This document shows, piece by piece, positions 35,059 to 44,280 of a stretch of DNA of 64,000 bases. A program made the translations under genes and the position numbers. This stretch comes from JAJFHI01 sp050633705. GTDB taxonomy: Bacteria > Pseudomonadota > Alphaproteobacteria > Rhizobiales > Hyphomicrobiaceae. The stretch is from assembly GCA_050633705.1 (NCBI GenBank), contig JBOEGZ010000006.1, positions 1 to 64,000 of the forward strand, read 5' to 3'. Every line of letters starts with the position of its first letter. Position 1 is the stretch's first letter. The notes beneath the pieces were generated by a model. The model did not search any database, was not told the DNA's origin, and saw only the letters and a program-made list of their open reading frames with translations.

Positions 35059-35487
35059 ATGACTGCGCCCTACGATTCCGAAAATATCTTCGCCAAAATT
35101 CTGCGCGGCGAAATTCCATCGCAACGGGTTTATGAAGACGACAATTGCGTGGCGTTCATGGATGTCATGCCACAAGCCAACGGCCACACACTGGTGGTGC
35201 CAAAAGCCCAATGTCGCAACATCTTGGATGCTGATCCAAATGTGCTCGCAACGCTGGCTCCCGTCGTGCAAAAAATCGCGGTTGGCGTGAAAAAAGCCTT
35301 TGCTGCCGATGGTGTCACTATTCTTCAATACAATGAAGCTGCAGGTGGACAATCTGTATTTCACTTGCACATTCACGTCATTCCCCGCCATGACGCCATC
35401 GCCTTGAATCCTCATACCGGTGACATGGAGAAACCTGAAATATTGACTAAAAATGCGCAGAAAATTCGTGCTGCATTGAAGGACTGA
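35059..35487 (+). CDS. HIT family nucleotide hydrolase
   Basis: A 142-residue histidine-triad protein. It begins FAKILRGEIPSQRVYEDD, has VMPQANGHTLVVPK and carries the HIT motif HLHIHVIPR (H-x-H-x-H). The HINT-like branch hydrolyses adenosine phosphoramidates or acyl-AMP. The ATG follows GAGAGGAC. Its TGA is one base before the next ATG (TGACATG), showing coupling to the SDR gene. Confidence 0.95.
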   Translation: MTAPYDSENIFAKILRGEIPSQRVYEDDNCVAFMDVMPQANGHTLVVPKAQCRNILDADPNVLATLAPVVQKIAVGVKKAFAADGVTILQYNEAAGGQSVFHLHIHVIPRHDAIALNPHTGDMEKPEILTKNAQKIRAALKD

Positions 35488-35488
35488 C

Positions 35489-36151
35489 ATGGCCAATATT
35501 CTTGTCATCGGCGCGACCAATGGAATTGGCTATGAGACCGTTTGCCGGGCCTTGAAAAACGGTCATCACGTAACAGCCTTCGCACGAACCGCAGAGTCCT
35601 TAAGCATAGAAGCCCTAGATTTTCACCCTGAAAATCTTGTCAAAGTATCAGGCGATGCGCGAGACATGTCGGCAATTACAGCAACCTTAGAGGGGATCGA
35701 TGTTGTGGTCCACACTCTGGGTTTGCCCCTGACACCTGAAAGCATTTTGCTGCCAACAAAGCTCTTTTCTGATTCCACCCGAACTCTGCTCGACGCCATG
35801 AAAGCAAACGGTCGAACCCGTCTCATTGCGGTCACGGGTATCGGGGCGGGCGATGCCCGAGACCATCTTGGACCAGTTTACGGACTTGCGTTTTCTCTCG
35901 CACTCAAACGCATTTACGACGACAAAGATATTCAAGAACAAATGATCCGCGCATCAACGCTTGATTGGACAATCGTCAGGCCCGGAATACTGACTGACGG
36001 CAATGCAACCCAGACCTACCAAGTTTTAACCGATCCCAAAACATGGAAAGCCGGCCAAATCTCGCGCAAGGATGTGGCCGACTTTATCGTTCGTGAATTT
36101 GAAGCTGCGAACTACGTCAAGCAAACTCCGGTTTTGATCGGCACAGGCTGA
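35489..36151 (+). CDS. SDR-like NAD(P)-binding protein
   Basis: A 220-residue atypical short-chain dehydrogenase. The nucleotide site ILVIGATNGIGYETV is at the very start, followed by GDARDMSAI, VVHTLGLPL, LIAVTGIGAGDARDH and WTIVRPGILTDG, the pattern of biliverdin-reductase-B/NmrA-like proteins. The catalytic Tyr-x-x-x-Lys of classical SDRs is absent, so it may be a reductase with another mechanism or a redox sensor. Coupled to the HIT gene; the last gene of the run. Confidence 0.9.
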   Translation: MANILVIGATNGIGYETVCRALKNGHHVTAFARTAESLSIEALDFHPENLVKVSGDARDMSAITATLEGIDVVVHTLGLPLTPESILLPTKLFSDSTRTLLDAMKANGRTRLIAVTGIGAGDARDHLGPVYGLAFSLALKRIYDDKDIQEQMIRASTLDWTIVRPGILTDGNATQTYQVLTDPKTWKAGQISRKDVADFIVREFEAANYVKQTPVLIGTG

Positions 36152-36174
36152 CAACGATGAACAGCCAGATCTGG

Positions 36175-38394
36175 CTATCTCTTGGCGCTTTTCGCGAGCC
36201 GCACAAGGTTCAGAAATTCACTGCGATAGCCAAAGGTATCATCACCTCGCGCCCCTCGTGCCAATGACAAAACATCAGCGTAACTGTATTGGCCAGTAAA
36301 GACTGAACCGCGCAACAGTTGACCGAACGCAGCAACGGCAATTGAAAAGCGAACATCTTGCCCAGCGCTTTCAACACTGCTCTTTTCAAGCTCTCTTACA
36401 ATTGGCACAGTTATCAACTTTGAGCTGGTCTCCTTTGGCAACTTATAGCGCAACTTCAAGAATCCAATTTCGGCAGTTTGTGTTGCGGAGACGTCGCCTT
36501 GGTCTGTGTTGGTCGTGTTGGGCGTTTTCTGATAGCGTAGATCGTCCATGAGCTTTGGCGAGCCAACAGGTGTCACTTCATAAATCGCAGTAACAGTATG
36601 CCCCGACCCGATATCACCGGCATCAATTTTGTCGTTGTTAAAATCCTCACGTCGCAAAGTTCGTGTTTCATATCCAATCAAACGATACTCACTGACGCTT
36701 GCAGGATTAAATTCGACTTGAATTTTCACGTCCTTTGCAATCGTAAACAGCGTTGATGATGCTTCGTCCACCAAGACCTTGCGTGCTTCATTCAGTGTGT
36801 CGATGTAGGCCGCCGTACCATTGCCGTTTTGCGCTAAAGTTTGCATTAAGGCATCATTATAATTTCCGCGACCAAATCCTAACACCGATAAAAAGATACC
36901 GGCCTTGCGCTTTCTCTCAATCATACCCTTCAATTGATTTCGATCTGTCACGCCAACGTTGAAATCACCATCTGTCGCTAGGATGATACGATTAACACCA
37001 TCCTTGTCGAAGTTTTCTTGGGCCAAGCTGTAAGCATCTTGTATCCCTTGCGCACCGGCCGTCGAACCACCCGCCCCCAATGCCGAAATAGCATTGAGAA
37101 TAGTTGATTTTTTCGCCACTTTTGTGGGGCGCAACGCAACGCCTGAACCTGAGGCATACGTCACCAAAGCCACGGTATCGTCAGGCTGCAGCTCATCCAA
37201 CAACATCCGGAAGGCATTTTTTAACAATGGCAGTTTGTCGGGCGATGACATCGAACCTGAGACATCAATCAAGAATACCAAATTGGCGCGTGGGCGTTGG
37301 GCCGTTTTCACATCATGACCTTTGATCGCGATGTGAACCAGCTTGTTATGTGCACTCCAAGGTGACGGCGTCACAGTAACCGTTGGTTTAAATGGAACAT
37401 CAGATGTGTCAGGCGCGGAATAATCGTAGGGGAAATAGTTGATCATCTCCTCAACCCGCACAGCAGCATTCGGTGGTAGACGTCCCTGCATCAAGGCGCG
37501 GCGCACAAAGGAGTAAGAGGCTGTGTCAACGTCGATCGAAAACGTTGAAACCGGTTCGGTCGAGACTTGTTTCACTGAGTTGGAAGGTTTTTCCTCAAAT
37601 CTGTCTCTATCTTCTTTTGAAGACAATATCGCCTTGTCAAAACCTGGCACCACGCTTCTTTCTCGCAATTCGACCAGGCGACCACCCGCAAAACTCCCAC
37701 CCCCGCCTTGCGATTGGAAACGCAAGCCATCACGATGACGACTCGTCTTTGGTTTTGCTTTTCTCACTGCAACGGTTGCAACTTTGCGTGCATTTTTCGC
37801 AACAATATGTCTATCGCGCGTGAAACGTTTGTTGTCTTCACTCTTATCCAAAGCGGCCCCGACACCACTCAACACGACACGGTCCTTCGCGTTACCATCT
37901 GCTTTGATATCGAGTTGTGGTTTGGGCGGGGCATTCAATATCTGGTCTATGAGGTTTTGCGAATCCTGAGGCGGCGTTCTGCTTCGCCCACCAGTTTCCA
38001 TACTTAGGATTCCGCCCACGCCAGTGTTGGAGCGAAAGTTTGTAGGTTCTGTTTGCAACAGATGAAAGGCGACTGGAGCCCCAATCATCAAAGCTGCAAA
38101 TGAAGCCGCCAGGGCATATTTGTGGGACACACGCATCGAAGGTTTCCTTTCGGTATCAGATGAGATGCGTGTGTGACGAAACAGAAGGCCCAGTCCTTTG
38201 GCACCTGGATGTGGTTTTTTTTGTTGCCGCTCTGCTTTACCTTCCACGTTACTTTCAACGTCGGCTTTGTTTCCACTTTTTACTTCTGAAGCTTCAAAGG
38301 CCTGCATTGCAGCCTTCATGGCAGCGCGCCTTGCCGTAACGCGAGGTTCTGGCGCTTTCAGATCCTTTAGTTTTTTCAGGTCGGTTTCAGACAT
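36175..38394 (-). CDS. Membrane-anchored VWA protein linked to an ECF sigma factor
   Basis: A 739-residue YfbK-type VWA protein. Residues 1-90 are cytoplasmic and charged (LKAPEPRVTARRAAMKAAMQAF). One membrane helix lies at ~92-113. A low-complexity stretch (~120-270) precedes the VWA N-terminal domain (FSIDVDTASYSFVRRALMQG) and the VWA itself, whose MIDAS is DVSGS at 377-381. The C-terminal domain ends YSYADVLSLARGARGDDTFGYRSEFLNLVRLAKSA (DUF3520). The N-terminal helix resembles the sigma-binding region of anti-sigma factors. It starts 3 nt after the sigma stop, so it probably senses an envelope signal and holds or releases the sigma factor. No HxxxCxxC zinc motif is present. Confidence 0.9.
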   Translation of the reverse strand: MSETDLKKLKDLKAPEPRVTARRAAMKAAMQAFEASEVKSGNKADVESNVEGKAERQQKKPHPGAKGLGLLFRHTRISSDTERKPSMRVSHKYALAASFAALMIGAPVAFHLLQTEPTNFRSNTGVGGILSMETGGRSRTPPQDSQNLIDQILNAPPKPQLDIKADGNAKDRVVLSGVGAALDKSEDNKRFTRDRHIVAKNARKVATVAVRKAKPKTSRHRDGLRFQSQGGGGSFAGGRLVELRERSVVPGFDKAILSSKEDRDRFEEKPSNSVKQVSTEPVSTFSIDVDTASYSFVRRALMQGRLPPNAAVRVEEMINYFPYDYSAPDTSDVPFKPTVTVTPSPWSAHNKLVHIAIKGHDVKTAQRPRANLVFLIDVSGSMSSPDKLPLLKNAFRMLLDELQPDDTVALVTYASGSGVALRPTKVAKKSTILNAISALGAGGSTAGAQGIQDAYSLAQENFDKDGVNRIILATDGDFNVGVTDRNQLKGMIERKRKAGIFLSVLGFGRGNYNDALMQTLAQNGNGTAAYIDTLNEARKVLVDEASSTLFTIAKDVKIQVEFNPASVSEYRLIGYETRTLRREDFNNDKIDAGDIGSGHTVTAIYEVTPVGSPKLMDDLRYQKTPNTTNTDQGDVSATQTAEIGFLKLRYKLPKETSSKLITVPIVRELEKSSVESAGQDVRFSIAVAAFGQLLRGSVFTGQYSYADVLSLARGARGDDTFGYRSEFLNLVRLAKSAKR

Positions 38395-38397
38395 AAC

Positions 38398-39006
38398 TTA
38401 TTCCTCCGCCTCCAACTCAACCTTCAACCGCTTCTTGGCTTCAAACAGATGCCAGGAAACCGTTTTTTCGCTGCAACCCATGATCTCAGCGGCTTGGGCA
38501 TGGGAAAGTTCTTCGGCGTAAACCAACAACACCGCATCGCGCTGTTTGGGACTAAGGTTTCGAACGCAACACCACAAATCTTCGTTTTGCAAAACATCTT
38601 CGGGCGTTTTTTGCTCACCGCCCAGGTCCGGTCGGGCATCCATCAGCGTTACAATGTTTGACGGTGATCGCGTGTCAGTCCTTTGGGCAACACGCAAATG
38701 ATCAATCGCCGTTGTGTAGATGATGCGATAAACCCAGGTTGTAAACGCCGCATCGCCACGAAACCCTCGTATGGCACGCGCGAGTTTCACAACGACATCT
38801 TGAGCAACATCTTCTGCCATTGCCGTGGTACCAGCGAACCGCCAGGCGGTTTGATAAATGCGGTCGTAATGGCGATCGATCAACATCGCGAACGCGTTTT
38901 GGCAGCCACCCGAGGCCCGCACGCAAAGCTCTGCATCGGGTAACGAGGCACCCTCAACCTCGTCACATTCACCCACTCTATTTTCAATCACGCCCACCGA
39001 TTTCAC
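38398..39006 (-). CDS. ECF-type RNA polymerase sigma factor
   Basis: A 202-residue sigma-70 family factor with only regions 2 and 4. Region 2 runs from FAMLIDRHYDRIYQTAWRF through AEDVAQDVVVKLARAI and TTWVYRIIYTTAIDHLR; region 4 is LSPKQRDAVLLVYAEELSHAQAAEIMGCSEKTVSWHLFEAKKRLK. A linker of ~35 residues joins them. It starts at a GTG (39006) with AGGTGA about 10 nt upstream. The next gene, 3 nt downstream, encodes the membrane VWA protein and is the likely regulator. Target promoters are unknown. Confidence 0.93.
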   Translation of the reverse strand: MKSVGVIENRVGECDEVEGASLPDAELCVRASGGCQNAFAMLIDRHYDRIYQTAWRFAGTTAMAEDVAQDVVVKLARAIRGFRGDAAFTTWVYRIIYTTAIDHLRVAQRTDTRSPSNIVTLMDARPDLGGEQKTPEDVLQNEDLWCCVRNLSPKQRDAVLLVYAEELSHAQAAEIMGCSEKTVSWHLFEAKKRLKVELEAEE

Positions 39007-39149
39007 CTGAATGAGTTCACCTGCCTGCGCACCCGATTGACTATTAGACGGGGGTGATGCGGCAATCCTTTGGGGCGTTTGGGATTTTTTTTAAAAGAGA
39101 CGCTAGGCGTTTTTATATTTCAAAAACAATTATTTATCGCAACTTCTTC

Positions 39150-39500
39150 TCAACCCAGTACGGCGCTCGCCAAAAATAATGCGATTGCCCCGCCTGCAAC
39201 ACCCCACGCAACATGACGCCCTGCCATCCAAAACACCACGACACCGGCACTTATCCCGAGCATTCGCGACAGCAAACTGATCTCACCAAGTCCTTCGGGC
39301 GGAAACAACATCAATCGCATGACAAGAGCGGCCACCAACGCCGTCGATACCGCCTTGATCCATTGAAACAACTCACCAGCAACCGAAACCCGTCGACCGA
39401 GATATACACCAAGCCAACGCCAGGGCTCATGAGCCAGCAGTGAAATTGCGACCAATAAGCCAAGACCTGCCCAGGTGTTGATCGACTCTGCATCCATCAC
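39150..39500 (-). CDS. AzlD family branched-chain amino acid exporter subunit
   Basis: A 116-residue small membrane protein with four hydrophobic segments (TWAGLGLLVAISLLA; AVSTALVAALVMRLMLF; ISLLSRMLGISAGVVVFWMA; VAGGAIALFLASAVL). AzlD-type proteins pair with AzlC to export branched-chain amino acids. It overlaps the azlC gene by four bases (ATGA), so the two are translated together. Confidence 0.88.
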   Translation of the reverse strand: MMDAESINTWAGLGLLVAISLLAHEPWRWLGVYLGRRVSVAGELFQWIKAVSTALVAALVMRLMLFPPEGLGEISLLSRMLGISAGVVVFWMAGRHVAWGVAGGAIALFLASAVLG

Positions 39501-40276
39501 CGAGCCCTCTTAGCTGCGAAATGCGCAATCGTTCCACCGACCAACCCGGCCAACAACAGGTCTAATTCCGGTGCAATGAGATATGTCAACGGACCAATGA
39601 TGAGACCGGCGATTATCGGAAAGTGATCTCCACGTGTTCGCGCCGCCGCCAACATCGAAACCAAGAAGTATATTGGTGAGAGGAATGGCAAAACCCGCGC
39701 TATAGGCGTTGGCATAACACCAGCAATGAGATGCCCGATTGCGGTTCCAAGCATTGTCGCCAAAACGAGCGACACGCCAATACCGATAAAATATGCCATG
39801 CGCAGATGTTGTGGCAAAGTCGGCACCCAGCGCATTCCTTCCAACCATGCCGTCACAGCAACGAAGTGGGCTGCCAGCGCAGTCTGCCAGGCACGGGTCC
39901 GACGGTCAGAGAAGTAGGGAATGAGTGTTACGGCCATCGGCAGCAGCCGCACGCCTGTGAGCGCCACCGCGAAACTTGCCGCGAGAACTGAAGCCCCGCG
40001 CGAAATTTGGTCAACGAGAACCACCTGGGCGGGCAGGGCAAAAAATACCACCATCATCGCTAAAGTCTGAAACAGCGAAACACCAGCAGCGTGTGCCAAT
40101 GCGCCAAACCCAATTGACGTCAGAGTAAGGATGAGTCCAGGCGATTCAACACCGCGCCGCGTTCCATGCCAAAAGGCCGTGGCCGACGTTGTTGCCGAAG
40201 TCACCCAGGCCGGTGGACCGTTATCAATTTCCCCAACAGCTGACGCTTGAGTTTTTATGTCAGAAGTTTCAGTCAC
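39497..40276 (-). CDS. AzlC family amino acid exporter subunit
   Basis: A 259-residue membrane protein of the AzlC family. The family phrases GVESPGLILTLTSIGFGALAHAAGVSLFQT, FALPAQVVLVDQISRG and ALTGVRLLPMAVTLIPY are present, with seven to eight membrane segments and a 30-residue hydrophilic N terminus. With AzlD it should export branched-chain or related amino acids. Upstream spacer 40277-40474 should carry its promoter. Confidence 0.92.
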   Translation of the reverse strand: MTETSDIKTQASAVGEIDNGPPAWVTSATTSATAFWHGTRRGVESPGLILTLTSIGFGALAHAAGVSLFQTLAMMVVFFALPAQVVLVDQISRGASVLAASFAVALTGVRLLPMAVTLIPYFSDRRTRAWQTALAAHFVAVTAWLEGMRWVPTLPQHLRMAYFIGIGVSLVLATMLGTAIGHLIAGVMPTPIARVLPFLSPIYFLVSMLAAARTRGDHFPIIAGLIIGPLTYLIAPELDLLLAGLVGGTIAHFAAKRAR

Positions 40277-40474
40277 GCGCGCCCAACATTATCGATCGGA
40301 ATTTGGCAAAGAAACCGGCTGCAATATACGGCAAATTTTTAGCCTCTGAGGACTTGGGATACATCGTTTGTGCCGGATGGCATAGCACAGTGTGTTCTGC
40401 CTCGGGCGGAACAAAGTCCGTTTTTTTCTTCGCCTCGTTCGAGCAAGTCCAATTGAAACAGAACCTTCAAACGC

Positions 40475-40504
40475 AACAAGCCCCGCGAAAAGGCGAGGCT
40501 TGTT
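40475..40504. terminator. Hairpin terminator downstream of clpA
   Basis: Arms AACAAGCCCCGC (40475-40486) and GCGAGGCTTGTT (40493-40504) pair with one mismatch around a 6-nt loop. It lies 34 nt past the clpA stop on the minus strand, where a short GTTT follows. On the plus strand GGCTTTTT follows it, so it could work both ways. Confidence 0.75.
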
Positions 40505-40537
40505 GGCTTTTTGTGACTTCCAATCGTGCGAAGCCAT

Positions 40538-43048
40538 CTAGTCTTTATCTGTATTTCGCTTCTTGGGGACAGGTGGCACAGCACTTGATTTGCGATTTCC
40601 CGCCTCAGATGACGTCGCACGTCCGCCTTTAGACTTGGATTTAGACTTTGGCCCAGGCAAAGCCTTGCGACTTTCCGCGTCGACCAAGGCTTTGGACTTC
40701 TTTCGATCCTTTGCCTCTCCTGAATTGTCGCTATCACCGCCTCTACGCTTTGTGTCAGCTTCCAATGCCAAGAATTCGAACGCCAATTTGTCATCAGGTG
40801 GTGTACCCTCAACAACAACCTTAACGGTTCCACCTTTAAGCAATTTACCAAACAGCAATTCATCGGCCAGAGGTTTCTTGATGTGCTCTTGAATGACACG
40901 TGCCAATGGCCGTGCACCAAATTTCTCATCATAACCGCGACCGGCAAGCCACTTGCTTGCTTGTGGTGACAATTCGATTGTAACACCCCGGTCTGCAAGT
41001 TGGGCTTCCAACTGGAAGATAAACTTGTCGACGACCTTTGAAATCACTTCAGGTGGCAAACCGCTGAATGGAATAATGGCATCCAAACGGTTGCGGAATT
41101 CAGGTGTAAACAATCGATTGATGGCTTCTGAATCCTCACCCTCCCGCTTGCTTCGATTAAAGCCCATCGGCGCTTTTGCCAAATCCGAAGCTCCAGCATT
41201 CGATGTCATGATGATAATCGTATTACGGAAATCAACAGACTTGCCGTTGTGATCCGTCAACTTGCCGTGATCCATCACTTGCAACAAAATGTTGAACAGA
41301 TCCGGATGGGCTTTTTCGATTTCATCAAGCAACAAAACTGAGTGCGGGTTTTGGTCAACACCATCTGTCAACAAGCCACCCTGATCGAAGCCAACGTAAC
41401 CAGGAGGTGCACCAATCAATCGCGAAACTGCGTGTTTTTCCATGTACTCCGACATATCGAAACGAAGCAGCTCAACACCCAATAGGCTCGCCAATTGCTT
41501 TGCAACTTCCGTTTTACCGACACCGGTTGGGCCCGAAAACAGATAGTTGCCGATGGGTTTTTCTGGCTCACGCAAACCAGCACGAGAAAGCTTGATTGCA
41601 GCAGACAACGCCTCAATGGCTTGGTCCTGACCAAACACCAAACGTTTCATATCTTTTTGCAAGTTGCCAAGCACTTCCGCATCTGATTTTGAGATCGTCT
41701 TCGGAGGTATCCGCGCCATTGTGGCAACGGTCGCTTCGACGTCCTCAACCATGATTTTCTTCTTGCGCTTATTTTCCGGTATCAGCATTTGAGAAGCGCC
41801 CGTCTCATCGATCACGTCAATCGCCTTATCTGGCAATTTGCGATCATTGATGTACTTGTCCGACAATTCCACAGCCGCCGTCATCGCCTCATCGGAATAC
41901 TTCAATTTGTGGAAGTCTTCGTAATAAGGTTTCAAGCCTTTGAGAATCTCAATCGCATCATCGACTGAAGGCTCTTTGACATCGATCTTCTGGAAACGGC
42001 GCACCAACGCGCGGTCTTTTTCAAAGTGTTGGCGGTACTCTTTGTATGTAGTCGATCCGATGCAACGCAGCACGCCTCCCTGCAACGCAGGCTTTAGCAG
42101 GTTTGATGCATCCATCGCACCACCCGAGGTCGCACCAGCACCAATCACAGTGTGGATCTCGTCGATAAACAAAATTGCGCCGGGGAAGTTTTCAATTTCC
42201 TTCATCACGGCTTTCAAGCGCTCTTCAAAATCGCCGCGATAGCGCGTGCCGGCGAGAAGCGACCCCATATCGAGAGAAAAGACGGTCGCGCTTTGAAGAA
42301 CTTCTGGCACATCTCCATCGACGATACGCCGCGCAAGTCCTTCTGCAATCGCCGTTTTACCAACACCTGGATCTCCGACAAACAATGGGTTGTTCTTTTG
42401 CCGGCGGCACAGAACCTGGATCGTGCGTAGCACCTCTTGTTCGCGGCCAATCAGCGGGTCAATCTTGCCGTCTTTAGCCTTCTTATTAAGGTCAACGCAG
42501 TACGTGTTCAGCGCGTCCTGTCCCGGTTTTTTCTCATCCGTCGTCGCGCCATCATCATCTTCGCTTGCTTCCTCGGCGCCATGCACCGAACGCTGCTCGG
42601 ACATTCCTGGGCGCTTGGCAATTCCATGACTGATGTACTGGACAGCATCAAAACGCGTCATTTCCTGTTCTTGGAGGAAGAAGGCTGCATGGCTCTCGCG
42701 TTCGGCAAACATTGCAACGAATACGTTGGCGCCAGTGACTTCCTCACGGTTTGAAGATTGGACATGAACCACCGCACGATGGATGACACGTTGGAATCCA
42801 TTCGTTGGTTGAGCCTCAACGACCTCTTTTGACACCAAAGCTTCAAGCTCGTTGTCAAGATAGTCTGTCAATCTCAGACGCAAGGCATCCATATCGACGT
42901 TACATGCGCGAAGAACGGCAGCCGTATCACGATCATCCAACAGAGCGAGCAAAAGATGCTCAAGCGTCGCATATTCATGACTACGCTCGTTGGCATATTC
43001 CAATGCCCGATGCAGTGCGGCTTCTAAACTTTTTGAGAATGATGGCAC
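40538..43048 (-). CDS. clpA: ATP-dependent Clp protease ATP-binding subunit ClpA
   Basis: An 836-residue AAA+ unfoldase that feeds ClpP. The N domain (residues 1-150, MPSFSKSLEAALHRALEYANERSHEYATLEHLL) binds ClpS; D1 has Walker A GDPGVGKT at 225-232, and D2 has FSGPTGVGKTEVAK near 506 with SEYMEKHAVSRLIGAPPGYVG. The last ~75 residues are Lys/Ser/Arg-rich, low-complexity and unlike E. coli ClpA; such tails are seen in alphaproteobacterial ClpA. It starts at GTG (43048), with the ribosome site overlapping the clpS stop. Confidence 0.97.
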   Translation of the reverse strand: MPSFSKSLEAALHRALEYANERSHEYATLEHLLLALLDDRDTAAVLRACNVDMDALRLRLTDYLDNELEALVSKEVVEAQPTNGFQRVIHRAVVHVQSSNREEVTGANVFVAMFAERESHAAFFLQEQEMTRFDAVQYISHGIAKRPGMSEQRSVHGAEEASEDDDGATTDEKKPGQDALNTYCVDLNKKAKDGKIDPLIGREQEVLRTIQVLCRRQKNNPLFVGDPGVGKTAIAEGLARRIVDGDVPEVLQSATVFSLDMGSLLAGTRYRGDFEERLKAVMKEIENFPGAILFIDEIHTVIGAGATSGGAMDASNLLKPALQGGVLRCIGSTTYKEYRQHFEKDRALVRRFQKIDVKEPSVDDAIEILKGLKPYYEDFHKLKYSDEAMTAAVELSDKYINDRKLPDKAIDVIDETGASQMLIPENKRKKKIMVEDVEATVATMARIPPKTISKSDAEVLGNLQKDMKRLVFGQDQAIEALSAAIKLSRAGLREPEKPIGNYLFSGPTGVGKTEVAKQLASLLGVELLRFDMSEYMEKHAVSRLIGAPPGYVGFDQGGLLTDGVDQNPHSVLLLDEIEKAHPDLFNILLQVMDHGKLTDHNGKSVDFRNTIIIMTSNAGASDLAKAPMGFNRSKREGEDSEAINRLFTPEFRNRLDAIIPFSGLPPEVISKVVDKFIFQLEAQLADRGVTIELSPQASKWLAGRGYDEKFGARPLARVIQEHIKKPLADELLFGKLLKGGTVKVVVEGTPPDDKLAFEFLALEADTKRRGGDSDNSGEAKDRKKSKALVDAESRKALPGPKSKSKSKGGRATSSEAGNRKSSAVPPVPKKRNTDKD

Positions 43049-43057
43049 AGCGAAAAC

Positions 43058-43432
43058 CTACTCTTTCTCCATAGTGCATTGCAGGGGATGCTGATGTTGA
43101 CGGGCAAAGTCCGTCACCTGCGCAACTTTTGTGTCTGCGATCTCATAGGTGTACACACCACAGATCCCGACACCCTTTTGATGAACGTGCAACATAATGC
43201 TAGTGGCTTCTTGGCGGTTCTTCTTGAAAAATCTCTCCAACACGTGAACGACAAATTCCATCGGCGTGTAGTCATCATTCAATAGCAGAACCTTGTACAG
43301 ATTAGGACGCTTGGTTTTCGGGCGCGTTTTTGTAACAAGACCGGTGCGACCATCGTCATCACGATCGTCACCTGAATCTTTTCCCGCTGCGATCACAGGC
43401 CAAACTTTAGTCTCGTCCATCTCTTTCGTCAT
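43058..43432 (-). CDS. clpS: ATP-dependent Clp protease adaptor ClpS
   Basis: A 124-residue N-end-rule adaptor. The core has LYKVLLLNDDYTPMEFVVHVLERFF (the N-degron pocket including the NDD turn), ATSIMLHVHQKGVGICGVYTYEIADTKVAQV and a C-terminal QHQHPLQC. The first ~40 residues are polar and disordered. ClpS delivers N-degron substrates to ClpA; it lies upstream of clpA with only 9 nt between, the usual order. Confidence 0.97.
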   Translation of the reverse strand: MTKEMDETKVWPVIAAGKDSGDDRDDDGRTGLVTKTRPKTKRPNLYKVLLLNDDYTPMEFVVHVLERFFKKNRQEATSIMLHVHQKGVGICGVYTYEIADTKVAQVTDFARQHQHPLQCTMEKE

Positions 43433-43860
43433 TTTTGCCTTGCGTTCGTCGTGCTCTTACCTGGCGATGCTCACTATTAAATCCCACCCGAGGTAAGATA
43501 CGGTGAACATTTTTGATCGACCTCGAAAATCCTGCAAATCTTAACGCGCATCCTTGCTGTTGTATCGATTGAGTTTTCGACTTTTTAGACGGTACAAAAA
43601 AGATGGACCACCACCGGCATCATTTTTGCGCAACTCGGAAATCATCGCAATTTGCATTCCAAATTAAATACTACCATGACACCGTGGCCTGTGATTCTCG
43701 ATCATTTCCCTCGATTGCACGAAGACTTAACGCGCCAAAGCGCCGTTTTATTGAATCCAAGGTGTATGTAGGCATCGAAGTGAACACAAAAAAGGCCTGG
43801 GAGAGAGACCCAGGCCTTTTAATCTTACCGTGTGGAGCGGCGATCACGCGCCGCCGACCA
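43433..43860. other. Spacer holding the clpS promoter and the phasin terminator
   Basis: A 428-bp gene-free region. The left half should carry the clpSA promoter; the right end has the strong hairpin described at 43788-43822. No other feature recognised. Confidence 0.45.
43788..43822 (-). terminator. Rho-independent terminator of the phasin gene
   Basis: Perfect 12-bp arms AAAAGGCCTGGG (43790-43801) and CCCAGGCCTTTT (43809-43820) around a 7-nt loop AGAGAGA, about 40 nt past the phasin stop. The symmetry (A-run on one side, T-run on the other) would let it end transcription from either strand. Confidence 0.9.
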
Positions 43861-44187
43861 CTACTTCAGAGCTTTTTCAATTGGTTTGTAGACTTCTTGA
43901 GCCATTTCCGAATACATGCTGCCGATTTTGTTCATTTGTTGCATGTAACCTTCGTAGGCCGATTTCGCATAGTCTGTTTGAATTTCAAATGCTTGCTCGA
44001 TCGACTTAGCTGATTTCAGATTTTCAACATGTGCTGAACCGTCCTCAATCGAACGTTTCGTATAGTCTGTCATCTCAGCAACAATGGCCTGCCAGCTTTT
44101 GCCGAATTCGCCAAAAAACTGCATCGTTGTTTCCATGTTTGCTTGGCCAATTTTCTGAAAATCGCCGAACTGATTGAGTGTATTCAT
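43861..44187 (-). CDS. Phasin family protein
   Basis: A 108-residue, all-helical, charged protein of the Phasin_2 type (NMETTMQFFGEFGKSWQAIVAEMTDYTKRSIEDGSAHVENLKSAKSIEQAFEIQTDYAKSAYEGY pattern, quoted here only for its order: a Phe/Trp helix, a Lys/Asp helix and the IEQAFEIQTDYAKSAYEGYM stretch). Phasins coat polyhydroxyalkanoate granules. No PHA synthase gene is in the window. PhaR-like sites lie upstream and a strong terminator downstream, so it is a single-gene unit. Confidence 0.85.
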   Translation of the reverse strand: MNTLNQFGDFQKIGQANMETTMQFFGEFGKSWQAIVAEMTDYTKRSIEDGSAHVENLKSAKSIEQAFEIQTDYAKSAYEGYMQQMNKIGSMYSEMAQEVYKPIEKALK

Positions 44188-44280
44188 GGTTTAGGTTCCG
44201 TTTGCTCAAATATCTCTACTTAAAGGGCCGATACACCTTAGAGATTGGCGCCGGTCGCTCTCAACGTTTGGAACCATAGC

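Noticed and set aside
39007..39149. ECF-type autoregulatory promoter before the sigma factor
   Set aside because: A+T-rich tracts are present but I could not find a -35/-10 pair with a recognisable ECF consensus.
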